64,000 nucleotides of DNA from a virus. Both the position numbers and the translations under genes were made by a program. Shown here piece by piece: positions 31,601 to 39,563 of this stretch. How positions within the stretch are numbered: position 1 is the stretch's first letter; the number at the start of each line of letters is the position of its first letter. Location of the stretch: positions 53,940 through 117,939 of the IMG/VR virus record IMGVR_UViG_3300020474_002475; one strand, 5' to 3'. The notes below the pieces were generated by a model. It was not told the DNA's origin and made no database searches. It worked only from the letters and a program-made list of their open reading frames with translations.

Positions 31601-33191
31601 TTGCAATATCAAATAAAGGGATATTATACTTTTTGCTCGCTTCTCCTTTTTCATTAACAACAATCCTATATTCCGTTTTTTTATTATTAAAATTTGTTTC
31701 AAATCTGTAGCCACTATTTCTTCCAGACCTAAAGTCTAATGACATGTTATTATATACAAGATCGTTTGATAAACCTTTAGAACAATGATTTGTCATAACT
31801 TGATTTATATATATATTAGGTTCTATTGATTCTTTGTAAGTAATTTTAGAGTTGTTACTTATTAAAATATGAGGATTATATTTATACATCAATTTATTAA
31901 ATAGGTCTGCAGGATTATTAATAAATCCATAAATAGAATTAGAATGATCAGGATCTACAGTTACTTGATTATTAGAATGCTCCTCACCAGATATAGATAT
32001 TCCTGCAAAGAAATCTCTATTTATATCTCGCAATAAATTCATTTCATCATTATCGTTTTTTATAGGCATTACCGGCTTTGGATTGCCTTCTTCGTCTTCG
32101 GTTTGTTGTAAAGCTTTGTATATTTTTAGCACTTGTGGACCGGGTGTAGAAAAACACTCTTGTGTAATCCTGTCTCGTAATGGATGGGTAGCAAAAAAAC
32201 CAGCTATTTTACGTAAAATTTTAGCCTGACTACTTGAAAATCGTTTTCCTTTATAGGCACCTACTGCATCCAAACCTCTTTTTGAATATTTTTCGTTCTT
32301 ACGAAAATCCCAAGGAACACCGATATGATTATCGTTCCGTCCATTCATTATATCATACATACTCTTAGACAATACGTTATAAATATGTTGATAATCTTTC
32401 CAGAGTGTTGCCGAAATAAAGGTATCAGAACCGAAACCTTTTGCATTAAGCTCGTCTTGTACAGTATTGCTCTCATAGTGTGAAAAAAAGTCTCCATCAG
32501 AAATATAAAGCTGCGCACCTGTTCCCTTTTTTTGATTAAGGGACAAAGAATTATAATCTGGGCTAACAGAATCGTCTCCGGGAAAAGCAGACATAGAAAA
32601 AAACTTAGTATCAGAATCTCCATATACATTAATAAAAGTATCGTCATTATGCTTTATAATGCAATCATTTGTGCCAAAATCATAAGATTTGCCGCTGAGA
32701 GAATTAGCGCTAAAAGATGAAACAACATTAAATTTAATGTTTGATGGACCCAACAGAAAAGAATATATTTGAGGATATTTTATCCATCCAAGTAAACCAT
32801 AAGCAGGATGATTAGGAAAATTAGCATCTGTTAATACCCAGTCTACTACCATGCTGTTTGTAAGCTTCCAGGTATTGCATTTGGGTGCAAAGCTCATAAA
32901 TCTTTCGATACCTAATTGATTGTCTAAAGGTACTGAAAAATTTCTATTAACTTTTTTAGTTACAATTCTACTAGTGCTTCTAGAGATAAATATAGGCTGC
33001 CATATTTCTGCACTAGTATCGACACGGCTAGTCTTTATAGCTCTTCGTAAACGACTATAATTAAAACTAACAGTATTTTCGCTACCATCTCCGTAATCTA
33101 AAAATAGACTATTGTCTTTGGATAGTCGCAAAGTGTATGGCGAAAGATCGTCAGAAAAAGATTTATCTGTGAGGGTGCATCTAGAAGACAT
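25653..33191 (-). CDS. Giant virion-type protein with PKD domain and hydrophobic segment
   Basis: This 2512-residue protein starts MSSRCTLTDKSFSDDL at ATG 33191 behind AGGAT (AATAGGATAAAATG). Most of it is beta-rich and unrecognised. Around residues 600-665 is a PKD-type Ig-like domain (LEYKWTKQSGPQRGLSISDAT ... KFKFRTFGKFTIALTVTLGE). Residues about 1533-1570 are a long hydrophobic, Gly/Ala-rich stretch (LIALGLAALTVGALGGIIG then LSVGFGAFLSAMAG), the only membrane-like segment noticed in the - strand genes. The rest has many short Cys pairs. Size and placement suggest a tail, baseplate or fibre component; the hydrophobic part could enter the host membrane during infection or be buried in a tail assembly. 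It is part of a run of almost gap-free genes from 47174 to 25277. Confidence 0.65.
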   Translation of the reverse strand: MSSRCTLTDKSFSDDLSPYTLRLSKDNSLFLDYGDGSENTVSFNYSRLRRAIKTSRVDTSAEIWQPIFISRSTSRIVTKKVNRNFSVPLDNQLGIERFMSFAPKCNTWKLTNSMVVDWVLTDANFPNHPAYGLLGWIKYPQIYSFLLGPSNIKFNVVSSFSANSLSGKSYDFGTNDCIIKHNDDTFINVYGDSDTKFFSMSAFPGDDSVSPDYNSLSLNQKKGTGAQLYISDGDFFSHYESNTVQDELNAKGFGSDTFISATLWKDYQHIYNVLSKSMYDIMNGRNDNHIGVPWDFRKNEKYSKRGLDAVGAYKGKRFSSSQAKILRKIAGFFATHPLRDRITQECFSTPGPQVLKIYKALQQTEDEEGNPKPVMPIKNDNDEMNLLRDINRDFFAGISISGEEHSNNQVTVDPDHSNSIYGFINNPADLFNKLMYKYNPHILISNNSKITYKESIEPNIYINQVMTNHCSKGLSNDLVYNNMSLDFRSGRNSGYRFETNFNNKKTEYRIVVNEKGEASKKYNIPLFDIAKKFDLYEIDKDVSFSAGPDIHIPATIPDPQCGVPEKFNGFSFAPGVDRLTTGSFNIEHEIDLSLIQKILDKAGDTIPFYSIGSLEYKWTKQSGPQRGLSISDATEPNPKFKFRTFGKFTIALTVTLGELALKDTVDVYVVNKTGCNVGIDEFGLPAYKFEEKIIDPITKEQTGTRIVDKAVAFVPPNYYNTFSKSPVTFNRNREGELDKFIDGRRVVARIIPNDNNRSFVPNITQLMFSKFGAIQPVKSNSYVSVSTSVSAPNDDGQVDGMYYIGRLDGANKHNKFFYSPVKEISESATEFFIRYRPNNTVIKLYKINLERLRDRNHSGCKSVYRNLLYNTTRTIMGPNARTETRFDRDIPGQTDVFNEYEYNPKQKRGIRKSEVTLHPMPPLSDYGVNMSFGSIDMKDTLVTDVVGLKTKDLILPKANVDTVFGHPLNAASKVCYLREAKIYTDTDSRNDYPANNPNIRFSKGTFHPESGFIFNTTKEPFHNKTSALKFNPGDRTTFSFIGKGFYNTIRGDIDSQSSSISMTNSTLDVTMVDRPGGSVEVLQDTTDNDTIDVHHGYRQFGDPGLNKPKDYLLQDEFTSASYGGYDMGVRGRRIENKGGSGDGGDRIYGSNLLFPKIRNIEVKLNFLNQVNLKNTRISLNVRSCKKIRKLTEPEQDAFDLVDTIQGNAPEKKAFTFRSDPFNFLLSRKSSPVLSNVDKSNQGLKTEIKNSRSEKVNVPSNYMNHSGIAEYLEHLQYTNLTRYGTYTLNLLNEEHVDSNTVDTVLHFSDRFSKHLTPRNLNTNAGININQKVNTTNYIKLQPTLAISPTGYPHADEYITAIKNNDIFLPVNSFVQFYDQPVFQGALDITSEEGEIEKPDSETTFTLQISTFHDDDMTSLDTISNLPSKTYTDTTTTKPGSDSVFNSLCSWELILHFDTDDFTPTDNLGQIKYGWEPNIPGYNFISSDPNIEFKIPQAVQDAPNQKLADLNPCSYGETIDNSLALIRRPPELRFPSELIALGLAALTVGALGGIIGLSVGFGAFLSAMAGITRFLSSIKRARVAAALKEAFVRSVYTKRGFGGHDKILLQVGANGPFVYDVEAAIYKYSNTPLLKRKIRKYVKTNTIPELSVFPVVEEVRKLQDLFTGNVFSGMGAIEEQSLNIVNSEGLIINKLPAEGGLVDFNDNLYVAKQEGWELLNNTNIPLPVLCQNNVLSLDLRRLNNMCLIAGTRAYNYFQVGNTVQTLSGDEYIVKARGKILKDKKEYTVLEFVTNRPGAGQEIILKPEEDFNIIIWSDKESDHYNSRNPATPPGNTLFPKGAYGSATPVINSTTYSNQLQVNDVPTIFDIFNNQECNVKPNNRITLFSASSKYADRIETRKADRNFAYNLGGSDIVNNSKKEQGTVLQGMANGPTHSLTAGYSYNIYNILDPKDRLSSDYIYSTKDNNDSSVFNTPQGHGGSPWENISNNRSEKLEVPVTRDTVGPNNFEHLLNNVHNNGPDSPNIVELNNSDFKDIDNNGYLCVEGDYEFSYAYNLGVAIGKQSVTPVSFGNDASQFILSRLKFLDQQDAEFDEDTLYKNMSIAFLKRLVNTLPEDAAACFSASDYVVANRAKKCQKFNARNELSNLTNERNQLLNILDTVGIIYEPETYNVIYTPYGNADIRYHGTIIFNSTDNFEPIKIISYANTDIPSYWINIDPHQKCKTSKDSSIKILVEAKYTCFPTTAVVAGDLGVIPVLDQDAQNVCPSQARGFQSPEIIFDNAGNVFTYEVQLNEIARQKVDYNAKYGIGANQWEEITFPGPRMADGGGTATRSFFIRPDTNRSDILVEVTEKYLVPNEDFFDNYAGEKRDSDGNRLYRKAYQEYQGKVKDIIPESVLESDNLVCRSKVIPRKLRKLDTHYERYGADYNGNLEKVLPSIGPGGPFSNVLALWHCIDTNQLKHVPVPDYFKIKNEMIIRSYFGSKDNLEHIDDLDESKDPFEWIPYEYDPGYEVED

Positions 33192-33206
33192 TTTATCCTA
33201 TTAAAT

Positions 33207-36200
33207 TTAATTACTTGATATTAAAATCCACTTACCACCATTATAATTAAAAAATCCAGTATTCCCAACTCGAATACCTAACTTATTTTCAAAATTAACT
33301 TTCATAGTTGGCATACTTCCAGCCGCTTTGCCTTGAGCATAGCTCATTTCTATTGTGGCTAAATTACCTATAATGGTACCAAATGCGGTATATGATGGTT
33401 TAGACACTGGCTCATAAAAACCAGAATCACTATCATATCTACATAAAAATTTAGCACCTCTAGGTGCAGTCCAACCGCTTTTATCTTTTACATATACTAA
33501 TCTTCTAGAGCCAACAGGCAACGGCTCTACACTATATTCTAATTCGTCTAAATAGCCTCTAGCAGCAAAAGTTTCATCGTAATGATCTGCTGGCTTAATT
33601 AAATCTTCTTCTAAAGTAATGTATACCATTTTATATAAACTAGCAGCAGATGGAACTGACCAAACTTTTCTTTTAGTATCCCATCTTAAATCTACTGGTC
33701 CTACAGGCCATAAATCAGGTCTTTCCCCAAAATTTAAATAGAACTCATTTAGTCTGGTTTTTTTACTCCAGCTTTTGCCATCCCACGCTTGGGTTTTACT
33801 AATAATATCTCCTTGAAAGCCAACAGTTCTATCACCACTATAATCATCAGATATTACAAAACCTCCTGCGTTTTCCATATTATTTTCATAAGTATAATAT
33901 GTTACATTAGTATCATCTGCTGGAACAGCAGACTCTTCTCCTTTAACAAGTAGTTCGCGGCCAGAACTATAAACTCCACCAAATGGAACGTCTTGATATT
34001 TTACATCTTGACTAGTTTTTATTTTAAGTGCAAATCTTTTAGGTCTACCAATACTATCTATTTCATAAGGCTCTTCTGCTGCATTTGGCACAGGGAAACC
34101 GTCACTGTCGTATCCCCAAGCATGCATAGTTAATGGTCCCCTAAGACCCAAAAATCTTTGATTCATTTGATAATTAGGTAATATAGGTATAGATCCTGTA
34201 TCTCTATTGTCTGTTATATCTTTTAGTTGTAAATCTTCATTATAAAAATCTGCCTGATGACCATCCTTAAAATCATATACGTTATCTGTAATGGTTAAAT
34301 TCTCTTGAGGAATAGCTCCTCTGGCTACTATCTCTATACTATGTCTACATCTATCATAAAAAGGTCTTTCTTTACCAGCTAATTTTAGAGAGTCATGTTT
34401 TCCGTCTGGATGAGCCCCTTGGTAGTTTTGAGTATTGCTGTTTCTAAATTGTCCTTTAGAAACAAGAATTGGATTTAGTGTCAATAAATTAATAGCAGAA
34501 TTACCTGAAGTATTACTGGAACTGCTACCTCCAGTTCCTAAGCTCTTGAATTGTTCCAGTACGTTTAATGTAGATAAATTAGTAATAATATAAGGAGGAA
34601 GTGTTTCGGAAGATTGTCCTGTGGCAGTACTAGATAAGGTATATTTTAATTTTTTATCTTTTCTTTCACATTTATCGCAATATACAAAATCAACAAAATT
34701 TGAAGTATTTCCATCTGTGTAATACTTATATTCGCTTTTTATTTTTTTTGTACCTTTACAAAAGGGACAGGTGTCTAGATCATATTTAGAGTAACTATAA
34801 GTGCTGTTTTTGTGAGTAGGATAAAACGATACAGGAGACAGTAAACCATCAAGACTCATAGCGGACTGCATGCCATAATTTTCGCCTAATTGTGCCCTGA
34901 CTTCTTTAAGTTCGTGCATACCAACATCTGTCCTATATCTCAAATTGTTTAACATCATAGGAATATGTGATTGGGTATTTTCCAATAAGTCTTCTGGTTT
35001 AGCGGATTCATTATCTCCAACATCTTCTGATTTTGGCAAACTGTAATTTTTGGATGCTTCTCCTCGAACCGCAAAACCTTCAGGTTCTACGTATAAAGAA
35101 GATGGAGGTATATAATCTGGCTGAACATCTAAAGATTTTAAAAATGGAGAAGCTTGTCCAATAAAAACAGTAGTAGGACTCCAACCAAAAAGCTTACTAC
35201 TAAAACCAATACTATCGAAATATGAATTTGCTTCCCCCAGCCTTTTGTCTTCTCGTATTTTAAATTGACTTATTTCTGTATTTACAGCCTGCTGTCTGAC
35301 ACTAGCTATTTGTTTATCTCTTTGTACAAGTTCTTTTCCTTGTTTTGTAATTTTGTCTATTTCTGTTTTATTAAAAAGTCCTAATTTTTTTGTGTATGTT
35401 CTTAATGAATAAGTACTAGTAATACCCTGATTGCCTATATTTACCTGTATGTTGGTAATAACCGTTTGAGGTTTTGCTATCTGTGTATCTAGTCTTATAG
35501 TTTCGTATGTTACATCTACATTATTGTTCACTACGGGTTTAGCAGAACTTAAACTAGAACCAAAACTATTAGCGAAACCTATCTCAGAAAAATTTGATAA
35601 TGAATTAGTATTACTTTTAACATCCGTATAAGAATACTGGCTTCTTCCAATATATTTACTAAAATCTACAGACACATTATTAAAACTATCTAAATCAAAA
35701 TTGCCACCTAGATCAAATATTGGCAATCCTGGCATTTGTATCTGAGCTGATTCTATAGTATTCTGATAATTTAATTTAGAATAAGCCTTAATATTGGCTA
35801 TTTTATCCATAAAGGGTGCTCCTCCAAAATTCCATGGAGTCAATTCTTCATCGATTTCTACAGAAGTAGCGCCTATAAAATTATCTATAAGATTTTTAGC
35901 CTGTTCGGTATCAACTGATATATCTGTTGAAGTACAAGTATAAGGTAATTCATTACTTAATTTAATATCTTGACCACCAGGAAATATAGAATCGGGATTT
36001 CGCAAATAATCAACATAGACATTATTAGACCAAGGACCATAAACATAATTATTCATTTTAATTGGTATGCCAGCAAAAAACGGATGAGCAGCTTTAGGGG
36101 CTATTTCAACATGATTAGCAGACTCCTCTGTATCAACGGCATAATTGCCTTTAAAAATGTTAGCAAATGTAGGACTAACAAAATATAATAAATAGGCTAT

Positions 36201-39200
36201 AAATTCATAATCCCAATATTGTTCATTTGTTGTTTTTAAGTACAGTATTAAGTCTTCACTAGAAACATTACTAATAACAGTTCTATTAGGATCTTTTTTA
36301 TATTGAGAACTGCTGGTATTTAAACTTAATCCTGGAGAAACAACTATAGCTTTTGGGAAAAATAAACTTTCAGGTTCAATATATCTCACTAAAGGATCTA
36401 CTTGAGCTTTAACATATAGCTTCTTCATAGTTGTATCATTTATGGGATTCCCCCAAGCGTCTCTAACTGTAGTTTCTTCAAATTCATATTGCGATTGAAA
36501 TTCTTGAGATTCTCCCGGTTTGTCTTGGCTACTTTTAATAATACTCATATCCTGAGTAGGATTGCTGAGAGCCAATATAGGGTCAGGTAATTGACCATTG
36601 CCAGTAACATTTAGATTAACATAGTCAGTAGTAGGTAATGAGGATATATTTATACTGTTAAATATAAAACCATTATCAGGACAAGCGGTTTCTCTTAAAT
36701 TAAGTATTTCATCAAAAACCTGATAACTCCATGCGGGATTTATTTTTTGATCATCCATATCCGCAAGGTTATTATTATATACTTTTTGAGCAAACTCACA
36801 CATCTCTTTTTTAGTATAATCAAAATACTTATTAGAATTATAACCAAGTATCGTACCTATCTTTCCGTCTTTCTCGGCTAGTGCATAATAATTACTTCCT
36901 CCTACGGCAATACTATCATCAATAATATTACCAGGTTCTTCCCAAGCCCCTTCTGATACTGGCTGATAATTATAATATATATCTCCCCCACCCTGAAAAA
37001 CCAAGCTATCTCCTGCTTGTGTCGGTAATGTTAAATAGCTGTATTGTTGATCTTTATACGATGATAAATTAGGCAAAGATACCATATATTGCTTACCGTA
37101 GTAACTAGCTACTTGCTGTACATAAGTATGCAATAGTTGATAATCTTGTAAAGATTTCTGATCTATATAACTAGCTCCATCATTTTTGGCTGGAGCAATT
37201 TCAATTGGTTGACCAAATGGACCAGCTATGTTTCCATGAATAGATCTCCAAAACCAATCGTATTTTTTATTAGCCATCTCAAGAGCTTTGCCAGCGCCTA
37301 TGCCCTCTGATAACAATTTATTATAGTATTTATTTCTATGTCCAAGTCTTAATGCTTCTAATAAATCTGGCCTATACTGTTTAGCAAGAGAATATACTAA
37401 AAAATTATCAAAACCAGCTAGTGCAGCTCTAATTTCGCTTTCACTAAGTAATACATATCCCACCCCTCCTGCAATAATTGTTGGCTGTAAAGGTATGCTT
37501 ATCTGAGGAAATTCAGAAACTTGTATTAACACACATATTTGTCCTGTCCACGTATCTAAATATACTGGTCTAATTTTTCTAAAATCTGTATTCTTTTCCG
37601 ATACATCTAATTTTAACTCTTCGTCTTTAACATAACCAAAGAATGGACATATAGCGTCTTTAAACAAAGGGAAGAATCTTAAGCTTTGTCCCATGACTGA
37701 GCCGTTATTAAATTTAAAGTTGTCAGCAGAGTTGGGGTCATTAGATTCTATAGGGTCTGATTGCAACGCAGTTATACTGTTATAATAGTTTCCAGCATTT
37801 TGAGCAGCCTGCCGAGAGCCAAGTACATCAGCGTCTGAATAGCCACCATCTATAGTGTCAAAATTATTGCCTGCAATTGAATTGGCTATACTCTCGTTGG
37901 CACTATATAAATCTGTTTGATTGGGATTTATGTGTTTTGAGACTATAGGATTGTTAGTAGAAAATGCAGAAGGAAACCGATATTTACCGTGGTGGAATCT
38001 GTTTAGATTTCCTGGATTGTTGCCTAATGCGTCATAGTTTACGAACTCTCTGGTTCTGCTATTAAAAATTAAATTAGTTTGAGTATAAGCAAGTCTTGTA
38101 CTTTTAACCTGTAATAATCTTTGCTGATTGCCGCCTATTACAACGCTTTTTAAATTTTTATCATTTTTTTCTTTACCGTATGAAGCAGAAGATACATTAA
38201 ATCCTTCACACAATAACTTTTTGACTGTATTCGGTATTTTATTAGCTACTGGTTGACTATTTCTAGATATCAACTTCAATTTAATTACATTGAAAATTCC
38301 TGTAGAAGTAGTGACAGGATTTAAATCTATTGTAAAATCATATCCAGACTCTTCCGTTACTTTTGTAATGAAGTCAGTAATACTTATAACCGGTTCTATC
38401 ATGCGGAAGTCGTCTGGTATTACAGAATGTCTTAACTGTTGCAATTCGCTTAGATCTAATACAAATTGACATCTATCAACACCATCAGCAAAAGTTCTGC
38501 TTGGCGGCACTATACCAAAAGTATTAAAACTAGATGAGATATTTTGGAAAGTATCAGTCGTCTGAGGTGTTTTGGTTAGTATTCTAAAAAAGGGAGAAAA
38601 CGCACTTTTAGGGGCATAGCCGCTTTGAATGCTACTAAAACCATTTTCTCCAGCATTACTAGTTAATACAGCCAAAGCATTTATAATGGCATTAACAGAT
38701 ATCCCCTTATCGTTTCTATTAGCTGCTCCGAATGATCCAACACCAAAAGAGTCCATAAAACCGTAAACATTAAATACGTTGGGAATATTACCGTTATATA
38801 ATCTGCCAGTATAATCTACATTATCACCGACCCAATTTCTAGGACCTCCATAAAAACTTTCAGCGCCCTTAATTTTACTATATACAGCACCAGAAAATTT
38901 ATCTAAAATCATATAACAATTAGATAAAACACTTTTCATATCTTCAATCGTAACACTAATAGTGTCTCCAGATTCAGATTGGTTTCTTGTCCAACTTTGT
39001 ATTATACCTCCAAAAGAAAAGTCTCCGGCTTTAAAAAATACAGGACAATTTATAATATCATAACCAGGATTCAAATTAGTTTGATTCTGTTGAAAGATAT
39101 TAATATAAGAACCGTCCCTATTAAGCCTATTTGTTGTGCCTAAAAATCCAGGATCTGGATTAAACCAATATTCTGACAAAAAACAGTTTGTTTTGCCACT

Positions 39201-39563
39201 GTTAGGAATTACAGAAGGATTAGCATGAAATTTGTAGTATACTTTTCCTAATGTTTGCCTGTCTCTTTGATCATAAATAGACGAATCGAAAGGAGTACCG
39301 TCTCGCAACATATAACAATTATCGCCAATACAATCATGATAATGATTACTTGGTAGTTCTCCTCCTTGATAATTAGCAAATTGTGACGCTATAGGAGCTC
39401 CATTGGCATCACAAAAACTAGAAACCTTATCTTCAATCAAGTTTACACTGAGCTGAGATGGTTGGCTACCCCAACCTAAACTAATATTAAAGTTAGATAC
39501 ACTTGCTCCTAAAAACAATGTTTGGGCAATTTTTTTATCTATATTACATTTTTGCGTAGGCAT
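33207..39563 (-). CDS. Giant virion-type protein with zinc-ribbon insert
   Basis: This 2118-residue protein starts MPTQKCNIDKKIAQTLFLGASVSNF. The N-terminal 230 residues (KAGDFSFGGIIQSWTRNQSESGDTISVTIED) resemble tail-hub or baseplate-type proteins that carry a short beta-barrel, but I cannot name a family with confidence. Around residues 1598-1634 is a four-Cys ribbon, CPFCKGTKKI then FVYCDKCERK, which probably binds zinc. A coiled, charged stretch lies near residues 1370-1430 (KTEIDKITKQGKELVQRDKQIASVRQQ). There is no signal peptide. The start codon overlaps the stop of the preceding gene by one base (39563). Function is inferred from size, position and lack of enzyme motifs. Confidence 0.6.
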   Translation of the reverse strand: MPTQKCNIDKKIAQTLFLGASVSNFNISLGWGSQPSQLSVNLIEDKVSSFCDANGAPIASQFANYQGGELPSNHYHDCIGDNCYMLRDGTPFDSSIYDQRDRQTLGKVYYKFHANPSVIPNSGKTNCFLSEYWFNPDPGFLGTTNRLNRDGSYINIFQQNQTNLNPGYDIINCPVFFKAGDFSFGGIIQSWTRNQSESGDTISVTIEDMKSVLSNCYMILDKFSGAVYSKIKGAESFYGGPRNWVGDNVDYTGRLYNGNIPNVFNVYGFMDSFGVGSFGAANRNDKGISVNAIINALAVLTSNAGENGFSSIQSGYAPKSAFSPFFRILTKTPQTTDTFQNISSSFNTFGIVPPSRTFADGVDRCQFVLDLSELQQLRHSVIPDDFRMIEPVISITDFITKVTEESGYDFTIDLNPVTTSTGIFNVIKLKLISRNSQPVANKIPNTVKKLLCEGFNVSSASYGKEKNDKNLKSVVIGGNQQRLLQVKSTRLAYTQTNLIFNSRTREFVNYDALGNNPGNLNRFHHGKYRFPSAFSTNNPIVSKHINPNQTDLYSANESIANSIAGNNFDTIDGGYSDADVLGSRQAAQNAGNYYNSITALQSDPIESNDPNSADNFKFNNGSVMGQSLRFFPLFKDAICPFFGYVKDEELKLDVSEKNTDFRKIRPVYLDTWTGQICVLIQVSEFPQISIPLQPTIIAGGVGYVLLSESEIRAALAGFDNFLVYSLAKQYRPDLLEALRLGHRNKYYNKLLSEGIGAGKALEMANKKYDWFWRSIHGNIAGPFGQPIEIAPAKNDGASYIDQKSLQDYQLLHTYVQQVASYYGKQYMVSLPNLSSYKDQQYSYLTLPTQAGDSLVFQGGGDIYYNYQPVSEGAWEEPGNIIDDSIAVGGSNYYALAEKDGKIGTILGYNSNKYFDYTKKEMCEFAQKVYNNNLADMDDQKINPAWSYQVFDEILNLRETACPDNGFIFNSINISSLPTTDYVNLNVTGNGQLPDPILALSNPTQDMSIIKSSQDKPGESQEFQSQYEFEETTVRDAWGNPINDTTMKKLYVKAQVDPLVRYIEPESLFFPKAIVVSPGLSLNTSSSQYKKDPNRTVISNVSSEDLILYLKTTNEQYWDYEFIAYLLYFVSPTFANIFKGNYAVDTEESANHVEIAPKAAHPFFAGIPIKMNNYVYGPWSNNVYVDYLRNPDSIFPGGQDIKLSNELPYTCTSTDISVDTEQAKNLIDNFIGATSVEIDEELTPWNFGGAPFMDKIANIKAYSKLNYQNTIESAQIQMPGLPIFDLGGNFDLDSFNNVSVDFSKYIGRSQYSYTDVKSNTNSLSNFSEIGFANSFGSSLSSAKPVVNNNVDVTYETIRLDTQIAKPQTVITNIQVNIGNQGITSTYSLRTYTKKLGLFNKTEIDKITKQGKELVQRDKQIASVRQQAVNTEISQFKIREDKRLGEANSYFDSIGFSSKLFGWSPTTVFIGQASPFLKSLDVQPDYIPPSSLYVEPEGFAVRGEASKNYSLPKSEDVGDNESAKPEDLLENTQSHIPMMLNNLRYRTDVGMHELKEVRAQLGENYGMQSAMSLDGLLSPVSFYPTHKNSTYSYSKYDLDTCPFCKGTKKIKSEYKYYTDGNTSNFVDFVYCDKCERKDKKLKYTLSSTATGQSSETLPPYIITNLSTLNVLEQFKSLGTGGSSSSNTSGNSAINLLTLNPILVSKGQFRNSNTQNYQGAHPDGKHDSLKLAGKERPFYDRCRHSIEIVARGAIPQENLTITDNVYDFKDGHQADFYNEDLQLKDITDNRDTGSIPILPNYQMNQRFLGLRGPLTMHAWGYDSDGFPVPNAAEEPYEIDSIGRPKRFALKIKTSQDVKYQDVPFGGVYSSGRELLVKGEESAVPADDTNVTYYTYENNMENAGGFVISDDYSGDRTVGFQGDIISKTQAWDGKSWSKKTRLNEFYLNFGERPDLWPVGPVDLRWDTKRKVWSVPSAASLYKMVYITLEEDLIKPADHYDETFAARGYLDELEYSVEPLPVGSRRLVYVKDKSGWTAPRGAKFLCRYDSDSGFYEPVSKPSYTAFGTIIGNLATIEMSYAQGKAAGSMPTMKVNFENKLGIRVGNTGFFNYNGGKWILISSN

